Below are positions 26,418 to 34,855 of a DNA stretch of 64,000 nt, piece after piece. The position numbers were made by a program, and so were the translations under genes. Position 1 is the first letter of the stretch; every line of letters begins with the position of its first letter. Where the stretch lies: the NCBI RefSeq assembly GCF_964033635.1, contig NZ_OZ035533.1, positions 5,208,001 through 5,272,000 of the forward strand. The letters are read 5' to 3'. Below the pieces are notes generated by a model. That model did not search any database. It was not told where the DNA came from and worked only from the letters and a program-made list of their open reading frames with translations. This stretch comes from Chitinophaga sp. MM2321 (GTDB taxonomy: Bacteria > Bacteroidota > Bacteroidia > Chitinophagales > Chitinophagaceae).

Positions 26418-27575
26418 TCATAAAAATATTATCGGATTCCTGACAGGGATATTTCTCAGAACTTCTTCCACCTGCGGATCATGGTTCCCGGATAACCAAA
26501 GTTGGTAATAATCATTGTTTTTAAAAGCGGCTGCACTGAAAATCAGGAAGGGTTGTGCTACCGGCCATTCATCCCAGTACATCACATCCTTTGCATAGGG
26601 CCAGGTATTCTTATCTTTTACAAAAGGATACATGAAAGCCGCTCCTTTACGCATATTCTTTTCTTTATCTGCCGTATAGCGCCACAGGTCATGATCTGCA
26701 TCACTCAACAGCTGGCAGATGGTACTCATGGCATCGAGGTTAAACAGCGAGTAGCCGTAAGGTTTAGTTCTTTTTAGTTCCAGCGGAAAGCTGCCATTAT
26801 CAGCCATTTGCGCCGGTAACAACACTGTTTTGTAGCGGTTAATACAGAAATCCGTCCACTCCCGGCTGTGTACAAACAGCGCAAATGCCGCCACCTGCAT
26901 TACCCAGCAGGTACCATGATTATTAGCGGCATTCATTTCATCTTTACCATAAGGATGGGTAGTAAGCCACTGCAGATACGCAGTGAACCACTCCCTTATG
27001 GCAACCAGGTCGGCAGGGGGAATCACACCCGCTTTCTCCATGATACGCAAAGCCTGCACAACTTCCAGGAAATGGATGGTATCAATGATACCGATACCAC
27101 GCCCGGTAACTTTACCTTTAATTGCCTGCGCATACAACAGACTGGGATTCATGCGGGTAGTGCTGTCTGTAAACCATGCTTTGGCATGCAGCAATGCCTG
27201 TTGCAGATATGTTTTATCCTTGCTTGCCACGTATCCCGCCGCCAGTGCGCCCATTACGCGGCTAAACCGGATCATCACCTGCCGGTGCGCTACAAAATTA
27301 TCAGGATTGGTTTGCCCGTCACGCTGCACATAAGGGCCATCCGGATGCGCGGGGTCCGGCCACCAATAGTCCCCTTCCGAATAAAAATCATGTTTACCGC
27401 CGGCACTACGGTCACAGCTAAACGCAGTTATCGTTTGTGGCACCTGCTGCATTGCCCAGCCTGCACGCGCCATGATAGCAGATTTTGTGTCTTTGATAAG
27501 CTGCTTCGCATAAGGCGACTGCGCCTGTATGCCTACAGCAACACCCAGTAACAGGATCAATAAGTAACCGCGCAT
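26418..27575 (-). CDS. Secreted alginate-lyase-domain polysaccharide lyase (PL38-like)
   Basis: 385 residues: a signal peptide (MRGYLLILLLGVAVGIQAQ) then an (alpha/alpha)-toroid domain of the alginate_lyase type. Visible features are SEGDYWWPDPAHPDGPYVQRDG near 70, NPDNFVAHRQVMIRFSR near 93 and the catalytic-type Asn-His segment AANNHGTCWVMQ near 215. Members cleave uronic-acid-containing glycans such as alginate or glucuronan by beta-elimination. It is the last gene of the operon GH95-GH36-lyase (37-bp gap). The exact substrate cannot be read from the sequence. Confidence 0.82.
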   Translation of the reverse strand: MRGYLLILLLGVAVGIQAQSPYAKQLIKDTKSAIMARAGWAMQQVPQTITAFSCDRSAGGKHDFYSEGDYWWPDPAHPDGPYVQRDGQTNPDNFVAHRQVMIRFSRVMGALAAGYVASKDKTYLQQALLHAKAWFTDSTTRMNPSLLYAQAIKGKVTGRGIGIIDTIHFLEVVQALRIMEKAGVIPPADLVAIREWFTAYLQWLTTHPYGKDEMNAANNHGTCWVMQVAAFALFVHSREWTDFCINRYKTVLLPAQMADNGSFPLELKRTKPYGYSLFNLDAMSTICQLLSDADHDLWRYTADKEKNMRKGAAFMYPFVKDKNTWPYAKDVMYWDEWPVAQPFLIFSAAAFKNNDYYQLWLSGNHDPQVEEVLRNIPVRNPIIFL

Positions 27576-27612
27576 AAAAATATTTTAAACAGCTAGTTCA
27601 CGTAGCGTATCG

Positions 27613-29403
27613 CTATTTCAATGTCAATACTTTTCCGTCATGTCCGTCGAGTTCCAGTGTAAAGCTACCGTTATGTCTGCCCAAACTCTTACCTGTCCAG
27701 TAATCCAGCACTTCACAAGGTTTATCCAGTTTTACCGTTAATTTTTTGGGAGATGATTGCCAGTTGAGTAACACGACCTGTTTACCTGCTACTGTATTTA
27801 TCTGTCCTACTTCAAAACCGGTATTGGTAAATGCCGCTGCATGGGCTGTTGGCGGTACCGCCTTACGCAAAATATTCAGGCGTTCAGGGGAGATTTTTGT
27901 TAAATCATCCCCACTCAATAACATACCACCGGTAGCATAAATCAGTGCTGCATGGAAATTAAATTCGTTGTCGGGCATATCGCCGGTCAGTACGAGGCAA
28001 TCGGGATCATTCCACCACAAACGGCCGTTTTGCCAGGAGCGGTACAGGTTTTCGCGGCCCGAACGTTCAAACACAGACCAGCTCCGGTTGATATCCATAC
28101 TGCTGCGGGAGCCGTGCACCAGCCCCAGTGAAGGCCACAGCGGATGATTGCAACCGAGGATAAACGCATCCCTGCTTCCTTTGAGAATAGCCGTCATACC
28201 ACGCCGGTAGGCTTCTACGCGCGTAGCATTTTTATCATAAAAATAACCGCCATGAATAGCGCCCCAGAAGTTGGCGTCCAGTTTAAAATAGGTAACGCCC
28301 CAATCGTTGCGCATGGTGCGGAACAGTTTCTCCAAATGTTGCTGCACCGCCGGATTGGTACCATCCAGTACATACCAGGGCTTCATCCGCCAACCGCCAA
28401 AGGAAACATCATCGCTTCGCAAAGGCTTGCCTGCTGCATCTTTCACCAGCCAGTCTTTATGCGTTTTATAAATAGTGGAATTGCTATCACAGATAAACGG
28501 CGCTACCCAGATAGCCGGCTCAAAACCTTTCTCACGGATAGTATGCAGCACCTGCTGTACATTACCGCCAAAAGAATTACCTACTTCCAGCCAGTCGCCC
28601 ATATGCGGCTGATAGCCATCATCGATCTGAATATATTTTAAGGCCGGAAGATTGTTTTTGATATAGTCGAGGTTGTCGTAAATGTTCTGCGCCGTTACTT
28701 TCGGACCAAAACAATACCAGGAACACCAGCCGGTGGGTGGCTGTTTAAATTCCAGGCGTGGATGAAAATGATGAATACGGTCTGCAAAACGATCCAGTAA
28801 AAGGTTGCCATTACTGCCCCTCAGCAACATTAGTTCTTCCAGCTTAAACTCCTTCCCCGGCGCCAGTTCCAGGTTCTCCAGGTCTATCGCTGCCTTGATA
28901 GTATCCGCCGACAAATAAAACCTGCCAACGAAACGATTGCTGGAAGTATAGCCCAGCAGCAACTCCGCATCCCCTGCGGGATACAGGCGTAACAGGTTGT
29001 ATACGGCGAGGTAGCCCGCCGGCTGCGGTATTTTATAATGACCGACATCCGTGTAGTTGCCAAGGGTAACCGGTTTCTCCAGTGTGCCCGCGGTTTGCGT
29101 CAGCATCTGGAAACCTTCTGCATAAAAGGGTGTGGAAGATGGCAATACTTTACCTACCGATCCCACGACCACTTCTTTCAGCCGTACCGGCACACTACCG
29201 GTGTTGACTACACGCACATCACACACATCACCGTTCCATTTGCGGATCACTTTAATATAAGCAGGCGCCACAGCCCCATCTGCCTGATAAGCAGTGGCAG
29301 CACTGCCTTTCAACGAACGGATAAAGCGGTCTGTTTCGCCCGCATATGTTTGTAGGCTACACAGCAGCAAACCAACCGATAACAGGAAACAATTTTTTTT
29401 CAT
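27613..29403 (-). CDS. Secreted GH36-type alpha-galactosidase
   Basis: 596 residues with signal peptide (LLSVGLLLCSLQTYAG). An N-terminal beta-sandwich (to about 235) is followed by the TIM barrel starting PPTGWCSWYCFGPKVTAQ. Substrate-binding YIQIDDGYQ lies near 262, the nucleophile aspartate in TYFKLDANFWG near 375 and the acid/base aspartate in SRSSMDINRSW near 435; a C-terminal beta domain ends the chain. It hydrolyses terminal alpha-galactosides (or a related alpha-linked residue). GH95 lies 5 bp upstream in the same operon. Confidence 0.9.
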   Translation of the reverse strand: MKKNCFLLSVGLLLCSLQTYAGETDRFIRSLKGSAATAYQADGAVAPAYIKVIRKWNGDVCDVRVVNTGSVPVRLKEVVVGSVGKVLPSSTPFYAEGFQMLTQTAGTLEKPVTLGNYTDVGHYKIPQPAGYLAVYNLLRLYPAGDAELLLGYTSSNRFVGRFYLSADTIKAAIDLENLELAPGKEFKLEELMLLRGSNGNLLLDRFADRIHHFHPRLEFKQPPTGWCSWYCFGPKVTAQNIYDNLDYIKNNLPALKYIQIDDGYQPHMGDWLEVGNSFGGNVQQVLHTIREKGFEPAIWVAPFICDSNSTIYKTHKDWLVKDAAGKPLRSDDVSFGGWRMKPWYVLDGTNPAVQQHLEKLFRTMRNDWGVTYFKLDANFWGAIHGGYFYDKNATRVEAYRRGMTAILKGSRDAFILGCNHPLWPSLGLVHGSRSSMDINRSWSVFERSGRENLYRSWQNGRLWWNDPDCLVLTGDMPDNEFNFHAALIYATGGMLLSGDDLTKISPERLNILRKAVPPTAHAAAFTNTGFEVGQINTVAGKQVVLLNWQSSPKKLTVKLDKPCEVLDYWTGKSLGRHNGSFTLELDGHDGKVLTLK

Positions 29404-29408
29404 CGTGG

Positions 29409-31952
29409 TCAGATATTTGGTTGCATGATTATCTCATATAATTTACCTGCCATGGTAGGTACATCATATTCATGTACTTTTTTTAATGACAGGGCAGGTA
29501 GTTTGCCCGGATCTTTCACAATTGTTTTAACAGGAATGGGTAGCGGATAAAAGGCGTTGGTATTCGCGCCGGTAGCTACCGTAGCTGCAATGCCGTTCAC
29601 CTTAACGGTACCGGCCGTACGAATACGACAGTTACCACCCAGTGCTGACCTGATTACGGCATGCGTCAACTTACCATCTTTCCAGGTCATATCTACTTCA
29701 AAACCACCTCTTGCTTTCAGCCCTTTTACCGAGCCGGAAGGCCATGCATCCGGCAGCGCGGGTAGCAGATGTAACACACCGTCATGGCTCTGCAACAGCA
29801 TCTCGGTGATACCGGAAGTTACGCCAAAATTACCATCGATCTGGAAAGGGGGATGTGCATCAAACAGGTTGGGGTAAGAACCGCCGCTGTTATCTGCTAC
29901 ACTCATTTCCTGCCCACCGGCCAGAAAAAGCTGTTTGTTCAGCATAGTATAGGCGTGGTTGCCATCTTCCAGGCGCGCCCACCAATTGATTTTCCAGGAT
30001 TTGGACCAACCGGTACCGCCATCGCCGCGCAACAGCAAACTACGTTTAGCCGCTGCCGCTAGTACCCCATCCCGGCGCGGATTAATGAAGTTGCCGGGAA
30101 ACAAGCCATACACATGCGATACATGGCGATGCGAATCTTCCGGATCATCCCAGTCCTTATACCATTCCTGCAACTGTCCATATTGTCCTACGTGAAAAGG
30201 ATAGATATCTTTCATCTTATTTTTCATACGTACTACGAGGTCTGTATCCAGCTGCAACACTTCCGCAGCGCGGATCGTATTGGTAAACAGGTCGTGGATG
30301 ATAGACAAATCCATTGTGCTGGCAATGCTTACAGAGCCTTCCCGTTTGCCATTGATTAAGAAATTATTTTCCGGCGTAGTGGATGGATTGGTTACCCACT
30401 GTCCTTCTTTGTTTTTAATCAGCCAGTCCAGCATAAATTCCGCGGCGCCTTTCAGGTCAGGATATACCTGAGCCAGCATCTTTTTATCGCCGGTAAACAG
30501 GTAATGTTCCCACAGGTGACGACTCAGCCAGGCGCCACCCATAGGCCAGATAGCCCATTTGGGATTGCCGCTGGGATCTCCAAAATCAAAACCACCTGCG
30601 GGGTTTGTCATGGCCCATATGTCTGTATTGTGGTGTGCGGTCCAACCTTTTGCGCCGTAGTTAACGGCAGCGGTTATACGTCCTCTTTTAGCCATCTTAC
30701 CAATAAAATCAAACAGGGGTGCTCCACACTCCGACAGATTGGCCGTTTCGGAAGGCCAGTAATTCATTTCCGTGTTGATATTGATGGTATAATTAGAACC
30801 CCACGGTGGCTGCATCTCTTTATTCCACAACCCTTGTAAAGTCATGGCAGGACCACCTTTCCGGGAGCCGGCTATCATCAGGTAACGGCCATACTGATAC
30901 AATAAAGTGGTCAGTTGTGGGTCGCGGTGACCACCATTCGCGGTGTATAACTTTAACCGTTCATCGGTAGGCAGTTTTTCGGAATTGTCCACGCCCAGGT
31001 TTAGTGATACTTTACTAAACAACCGTTGGTAATCGGCCAGGTGCGCCTGCAACAGCGCCGCGTAACTAACTGACTGTGCACGTTTCAACGGGGCCACAGC
31101 AGCAGCATTCGGGTCACCGACCCAATCATCCGGGCTTTTGTAACCAGTGCCTACGGATACCAGCAATACCGCAGCAGAAGCGCCGGACACGGTGATGCCC
31201 GCAGTGTCGGTACTTACTTTCCCGCCGGTAGCCCGTGCTTCAACATGTACTTCATAGTTGATGCCTTTGTCGCCATAAACAATTTGTTTAGGCTCATAAG
31301 CGCGGCTGGCAACGTATTCCGGGCATCGGCCCTTCATCACCAGGTAGTGGTTATTCACTACATGATTTACATGCGGCATGGGGTTAGCAAACGATGTATG
31401 AAAACGTAGTGCGCCCGGCTTACTGGTTGTATAACGTACTACCAGCAACTGAGCGGGGTAACTGGAAAAAACTTCTCTCGTATAGTCTACACCGTTAGCA
31501 GTATAGGTCACCTTACTGATACCGGTGTTCAGGTTCAGCTCCCGCCTGTAATTAACAGCGTCCCGGGGGATGTCGCTATCGATAAACATACTGCCCAGCG
31601 TCAGATACCTGGCACTGTAGGTGCCCATCATCTTTTTGGCCAGCTTGTCGGCTTCCATATATTTCTCCTCAAACAGCAGTTTCCGCATTTGCGGAAGTGT
31701 TTCTTTTGCCAGCGGATTATCGCCCTCACGTGGCACACCAGACCACAGATAGCCTTCATTTAATTGCAGTTCTTCCCGTTGTACACCGCCAAAAACCATG
31801 GCGCCAATCCGTCCGTTACCTACGGGTAGGGCTTCTACCCATTGCGTGGCCGGTTGTTTATACCATAATTTCAACAGGGAGTCTGCCGGCTGTGCTGCGT
31901 AAGCATTCCAGGAGAGAAGCAAACATCCGAATCCTAAGAAATATTTTATCAT
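29409..31952 (-). CDS. Secreted GH95 alpha-L-fucosidase (or alpha-L-galactosidase)
   Basis: 847 residues: signal peptide ([20 protein letters not shown]), N-terminal beta domain with [19 protein letters not shown] and [12 protein letters not shown], then an (alpha/alpha)6 barrel with [20 protein letters not shown] and [18 protein letters not shown] near 450 that is typical of GH95, and a C-terminal beta domain. GH95 enzymes invert alpha-1,2-L-fucosides, some preferring L-galactose. It is the first gene of a three-gene operon, with a LacI-type palindrome about 105 bp before its start. Confidence 0.94.
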   Translation of the reverse strand: MIKYFLGFGCLLLSWNAYAAQPADSLLKLWYKQPATQWVEALPVGNGRIGAMVFGGVQREELQLNEGYLWSGVPREGDNPLAKETLPQMRKLLFEEKYMEADKLAKKMMGTYSARYLTLGSMFIDSDIPRDAVNYRRELNLNTGISKVTYTANGVDYTREVFSSYPAQLLVVRYTTSKPGALRFHTSFANPMPHVNHVVNNHYLVMKGRCPEYVASRAYEPKQIVYGDKGINYEVHVEARATGGKVSTDTAGITVSGASAAVLLVSVGTGYKSPDDWVGDPNAAAVAPLKRAQSVSYAALLQAHLADYQRLFSKVSLNLGVDNSEKLPTDERLKLYTANGGHRDPQLTTLLYQYGRYLMIAGSRKGGPAMTLQGLWNKEMQPPWGSNYTININTEMNYWPSETANLSECGAPLFDFIGKMAKRGRITAAVNYGAKGWTAHHNTDIWAMTNPAGGFDFGDPSGNPKWAIWPMGGAWLSRHLWEHYLFTGDKKMLAQVYPDLKGAAEFMLDWLIKNKEGQWVTNPSTTPENNFLINGKREGSVSIASTMDLSIIHDLFTNTIRAAEVLQLDTDLVVRMKNKMKDIYPFHVGQYGQLQEWYKDWDDPEDSHRHVSHVYGLFPGNFINPRRDGVLAAAAKRSLLLRGDGGTGWSKSWKINWWARLEDGNHAYTMLNKQLFLAGGQEMSVADNSGGSYPNLFDAHPPFQIDGNFGVTSGITEMLLQSHDGVLHLLPALPDAWPSGSVKGLKARGGFEVDMTWKDGKLTHAVIRSALGGNCRIRTAGTVKVNGIAATVATGANTNAFYPLPIPVKTIVKDPGKLPALSLKKVHEYDVPTMAGKLYEIIMQPNI

Positions 31953-32056
31953 CCGTATAAATTGTTGCTGTTCTAACGATTAATAACAGCGCAGAAGCCG
32001 TTTTTCATTCCTTTCACTGTGGCGGTAATCCCATAAATTATCACCATGTTGAAATT

Positions 32057-32072
32057 ATGCAATCGTTTGCAT
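32057..32072. promoter_or_regulatory. LacI/PurR-type operator-like palindrome
   Basis: ATGCAATCGTTTGCAT is a near-perfect 16-bp palindrome centred on CG, differing between halves at one position, of the form bound by LacI-family regulators. It lies 105 bp upstream of the GH95 start (minus strand), in the spacer before the operon. No LacI-family gene is in the window. Confidence 0.5.
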
Positions 32073-32231
32073 TTATTATCCATTATTTTACCTTTTACCG
32101 GTATTTTTTTGTTTCATGTTACCCCACAGGACATCACCTGCCAGGAAGCAGGTAACTACTAACGGGTTGTGTTCATCCATAAAATAATACGGCAACAGGT
32201 AGACAAGTAAAGGGGGACAGGGGTTTTGGGA

Positions 32232-32834
32232 TTAAACCAGGTGTTCCTTCATAGCCTTTACAATGGCATTTGACCGGGAATTTACTTCCAGCTTACGATA
32301 AATATTCATGATGTGTGAACGGACAGTACCTACACTGATATGACAACCTGTGGCTATCTGTTTGTAGGTATTTCCATTTACCAGGCAACGCAGCACTTCT
32401 TTTTCACGCGGCGACAGCCCATAGGGATCATGATAATTTATATGCTCTTTCCGGAAAAAAGCCAATACTTTGTTTACTGCTATCAAGTTTGATTGCAGCG
32501 CAGTTTCATACACCTGCGTAATAAATTCCGACAGGGAAACCGGTGGAATATGCTCCACCTCAAAACCATCTTCTAAAATTGGCACCTGCGTCAGGGACTC
32601 TCCTTTCTCGTTCAAAGTAAGCAAAATCACATTTATATCCGGGTATGCAGCTTTGACTATACTGGCAGCCTCAATCGCAGTCAATCCAGGTATCTCTATA
32701 TCCATAAGAACCAGGTTACAGATATCTTTCGCTATTTGTTGTAACTCTTTGGTTGATCCGCTGTGCAATCCTGCAACCTCATAAACACTCCCTTCTCCCA
32801 AATGACCAGCACTTATAGCCCGCACTTTTTTCAT
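32232..32834 (-). CDS. LuxR-type response-regulator-like protein with shortened receiver
   Basis: 200 residues. The C-terminus is a clear LuxR/NarL helix-turn-helix (LSPREKEVLRCLVNGNTYKQ, then VGTVRSHIMNIYRKLEVNSR, about 138-190). The N-terminal part looks like a receiver domain retaining the phospho-acceptor segment VLMDIEIPGLTAIEA near 45 and the threonine strand NVILLTLNE near 73. The first beta strand and the usual acidic pair are not recognisable, so phosphorylation is doubtful. It sits alone between the two CAZyme operons on the same strand and may control them. No histidine kinase is adjacent. Confidence 0.85.
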   Translation of the reverse strand: MKKVRAISAGHLGEGSVYEVAGLHSGSTKELQQIAKDICNLVLMDIEIPGLTAIEAASIVKAAYPDINVILLTLNEKGESLTQVPILEDGFEVEHIPPVSLSEFITQVYETALQSNLIAVNKVLAFFRKEHINYHDPYGLSPREKEVLRCLVNGNTYKQIATGCHISVGTVRSHIMNIYRKLEVNSRSNAIVKAMKEHLV

Positions 32835-33409
32835 ATTATTCCTTTTGGGTTATGTATATTTCGTATGAAAATCTCCCTTTTGAAATGACAAATCCGGAAG
32901 CTGGTATGGCTAATTAATTGTATAATGGAAAGTTCACACGACTCCCATACCCAAACAAATTTGAAACAATTACAAGCAGCAGTCAATCGGATACGTATAT
33001 GGTTTTTCAATAAATATTAATATACAATTTGTTTTATATTATGATAATAACTAAATTATAACGTGGTGATTCATATATAATAATGGATTAACAGACTTGC
33101 AATCAACTAGCTATCAACCAGTTGAAAGTTGACACTTCTTTCATTTATCACAAATTATATTTAACTACATATATCATAATTGCACCTTTCCGGCAATATG
33201 ACGACCACAATTTGGTTGCTTAGCCGGTGTTACCGGCAACATAGAAACTAAGTGAAATGCCCGCCAATAGAAATATTGCTGCAATAAACTGAACTGGATG
33301 TTTCATCAGGAATGTTTAACAAAAAAGATAATGGTGACTATAAAAATATACATTTATTGAAGAAATACATTAAAACTTTACAGATCGTTCCTATACGGAC
33401 AAAAAGAAA
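32835..33409. other. AT-rich spacer between CAZyme operons
   Basis: 575 bp, markedly AT-rich, with no gene of normal size. Contents seen are a partial inverted repeat CAACT...AGTTG near 33105-33125 and a possible 28-codon reading frame at 33220-33306 (separate entry). It presumably includes the promoter of the LuxR-type gene. Nothing else was recognised. Confidence 0.5.
33220..33306 (-). CDS. Possible 28-residue hydrophobic peptide
   Basis: ATG-initiated frame encoding MKHPVQFIAAIFLLAGISLS followed by FYVAGNTG. It has a basic start and a hydrophobic core, like a small membrane peptide or an isolated signal peptide. It lies between the end of the GH29 operon terminator and the LuxR-type gene. 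Chance is possible in such AT-rich DNA. Confidence 0.3.
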   Translation of the reverse strand: MKHPVQFIAAIFLLAGISLSFYVAGNTG

Positions 33410-33461
33410 GCAAAGAAGCCGGATTTTATTAAAATAATTTAATAAAATCCGGCCTCTTTGC
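33410..33461 (-). terminator. Strong hairpin after the GH29 operon
   Basis: GCCGGATTTTATTAAA (33418-33433) pairs perfectly with 33438-33453 across the loop ATAA. One mismatch outward, GCAAAGA/TCTTTGC extends the stem by 7 bp. It begins 27 bp after the stop of the minus-strand GH29 gene, so it most likely ends that operon's transcript. Confidence 0.8.
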
Positions 33462-33487
33462 CAGCTATACGGCTTGCGTACAATCAT

Positions 33488-34840
33488 TTATTCCATCACC
33501 AGCTCAATTACCGGTATTTCCACATCCGGCTTGAGTACCGGCAGGTTCAGTGTTATGTCGCCTTTGTCGGTGGTACGCATCTTGATTTCAGAACCATCAT
33601 GCAGGAACTGTGCATATTTTACTTTGCCTTTCAAACCTGGCAGATCGAAACGCTGCAACGGATAATCCAGCAAGTGTACATACAAACGTTTTGTAGTAGG
33701 GTTGTAAGTCAGCAAGGTATTATCAGGGCGTTTGATGTCTGCCGGCGCTTCTGTACAACCGTAAATAGAACGGCTATTTACCTTCATCCAGTCACCCATT
33801 CCCTGCAACCTGCTTTGTGCCCGCGCATCAATAAGCCCGCGGGAGGTAGGTCCTACGTTCAGCAACAGGTTACCGCCTTTGCTTACTGATTCTATCAGCA
33901 GCACCAGTAATTGCTTGTTATCTTTCCAGGAAGTTTCATCGCGGAAGTAACCCCATGAACCGGAAAAGGTCTGACAGGTTTCCCAATGAATACGCTTGCC
34001 ATTACGCGTAGGCCATTCTGATACTTTGACCTGTTCCGGTGTTACAAAGTCGCCGCCATCATCGTATTCATTCAGATCCATGCGGTCGTTGATAATAATG
34101 CCCGGTTGCAGCTTGCGCACCATTTTGATCAGCTCCAGTGAGTTCCAGTCGTTATGATCTTTACCATGTTCGCCGGGGAAAGAGAAATCTGTCCACAGGA
34201 TATCTATCTTACCATAATTTGTCATCAGTTCTTTCAGCTGATTTTGAAGATAAGTACGGTACTTCGCCATATCACGGCCTTTATTCAGCTCGTCATATTC
34301 TTTTGGATCTTTGGGGCGCTGCGGATGTACGCGGTCAATGGTGTAATCAGGATGATGCCAGTCGATCAGTGAATAGTAGAAGCCCACCTTCAGCCCTTCG
34401 GCGCGGAAAGCATCCACCCATTCCTTTATAAGGTCTTTTTTTATGGGGGTGTTAGTGGCCTTGTAATCTGTGAATTTTGAATCAAACAGGCAGAAACCTT
34501 CATGGTGTTTGGTGGTGATCACGGCATATTTCATACCGGCGTTCTTAGCCATGCGGGCCCATTCCTTGGGATTGTACAGGTCCGGGTTGAACAGCTCGAA
34601 ATATTTCTGATAGGCACTGTCGGTCATGCGTTCATAGTTCTTCACCCATTCGTGACGGGCAGGCATGGAGTATAATCCCCAGTGAATGAACATACCAAAG
34701 CGGTCATTTAACCACCAGCCGAGCCGTTGCTCTTTCTGTTGGTCGGTTTCATTAAAGATCTTTTTATGCTGTGCCTGTACCTGCAACAGGAACAGTAAAA
34801 AAGTGATCGCACAGAGTGTCATTTTTTTCATAACATCCAA
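33488..34840 (-). CDS. Secreted GH29 alpha-L-fucosidase, short form
   Basis: 450 residues with signal peptide (LCAITFLLFLLQVQAQ). The GH29 barrel is clear: RFGMFIHWGLYSMPA near 50, AVITTKHHEGFCLFDSKFTDY near 107, GFYYSLIDWHHPDY near 150 and the nucleophile aspartate in DILWTDFSFPG near 215; GGNLLLNVGPTSRG near 325 closes the domain. A short beta-sandwich end (about 380-450) follows. It retains alpha-fucose configuration. It is the last gene of a three-gene operon, 15 bp after the GH-D-like gene, and is followed by a strong terminator. Confidence 0.94.
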   Translation of the reverse strand: MDVMKKMTLCAITFLLFLLQVQAQHKKIFNETDQQKEQRLGWWLNDRFGMFIHWGLYSMPARHEWVKNYERMTDSAYQKYFELFNPDLYNPKEWARMAKNAGMKYAVITTKHHEGFCLFDSKFTDYKATNTPIKKDLIKEWVDAFRAEGLKVGFYYSLIDWHHPDYTIDRVHPQRPKDPKEYDELNKGRDMAKYRTYLQNQLKELMTNYGKIDILWTDFSFPGEHGKDHNDWNSLELIKMVRKLQPGIIINDRMDLNEYDDGGDFVTPEQVKVSEWPTRNGKRIHWETCQTFSGSWGYFRDETSWKDNKQLLVLLIESVSKGGNLLLNVGPTSRGLIDARAQSRLQGMGDWMKVNSRSIYGCTEAPADIKRPDNTLLTYNPTTKRLYVHLLDYPLQRFDLPGLKGKVKYAQFLHDGSEIKMRTTDKGDITLNLPVLKPDVEIPVIELVME

Positions 34841-34855
34841 AATTTAAAGATTTGA

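Noticed and set aside
32120..32160. ACCTGC...GCAGGT hairpin as a terminator
   Set aside because: The stem is only 6 bp and no T-run follows on either strand.
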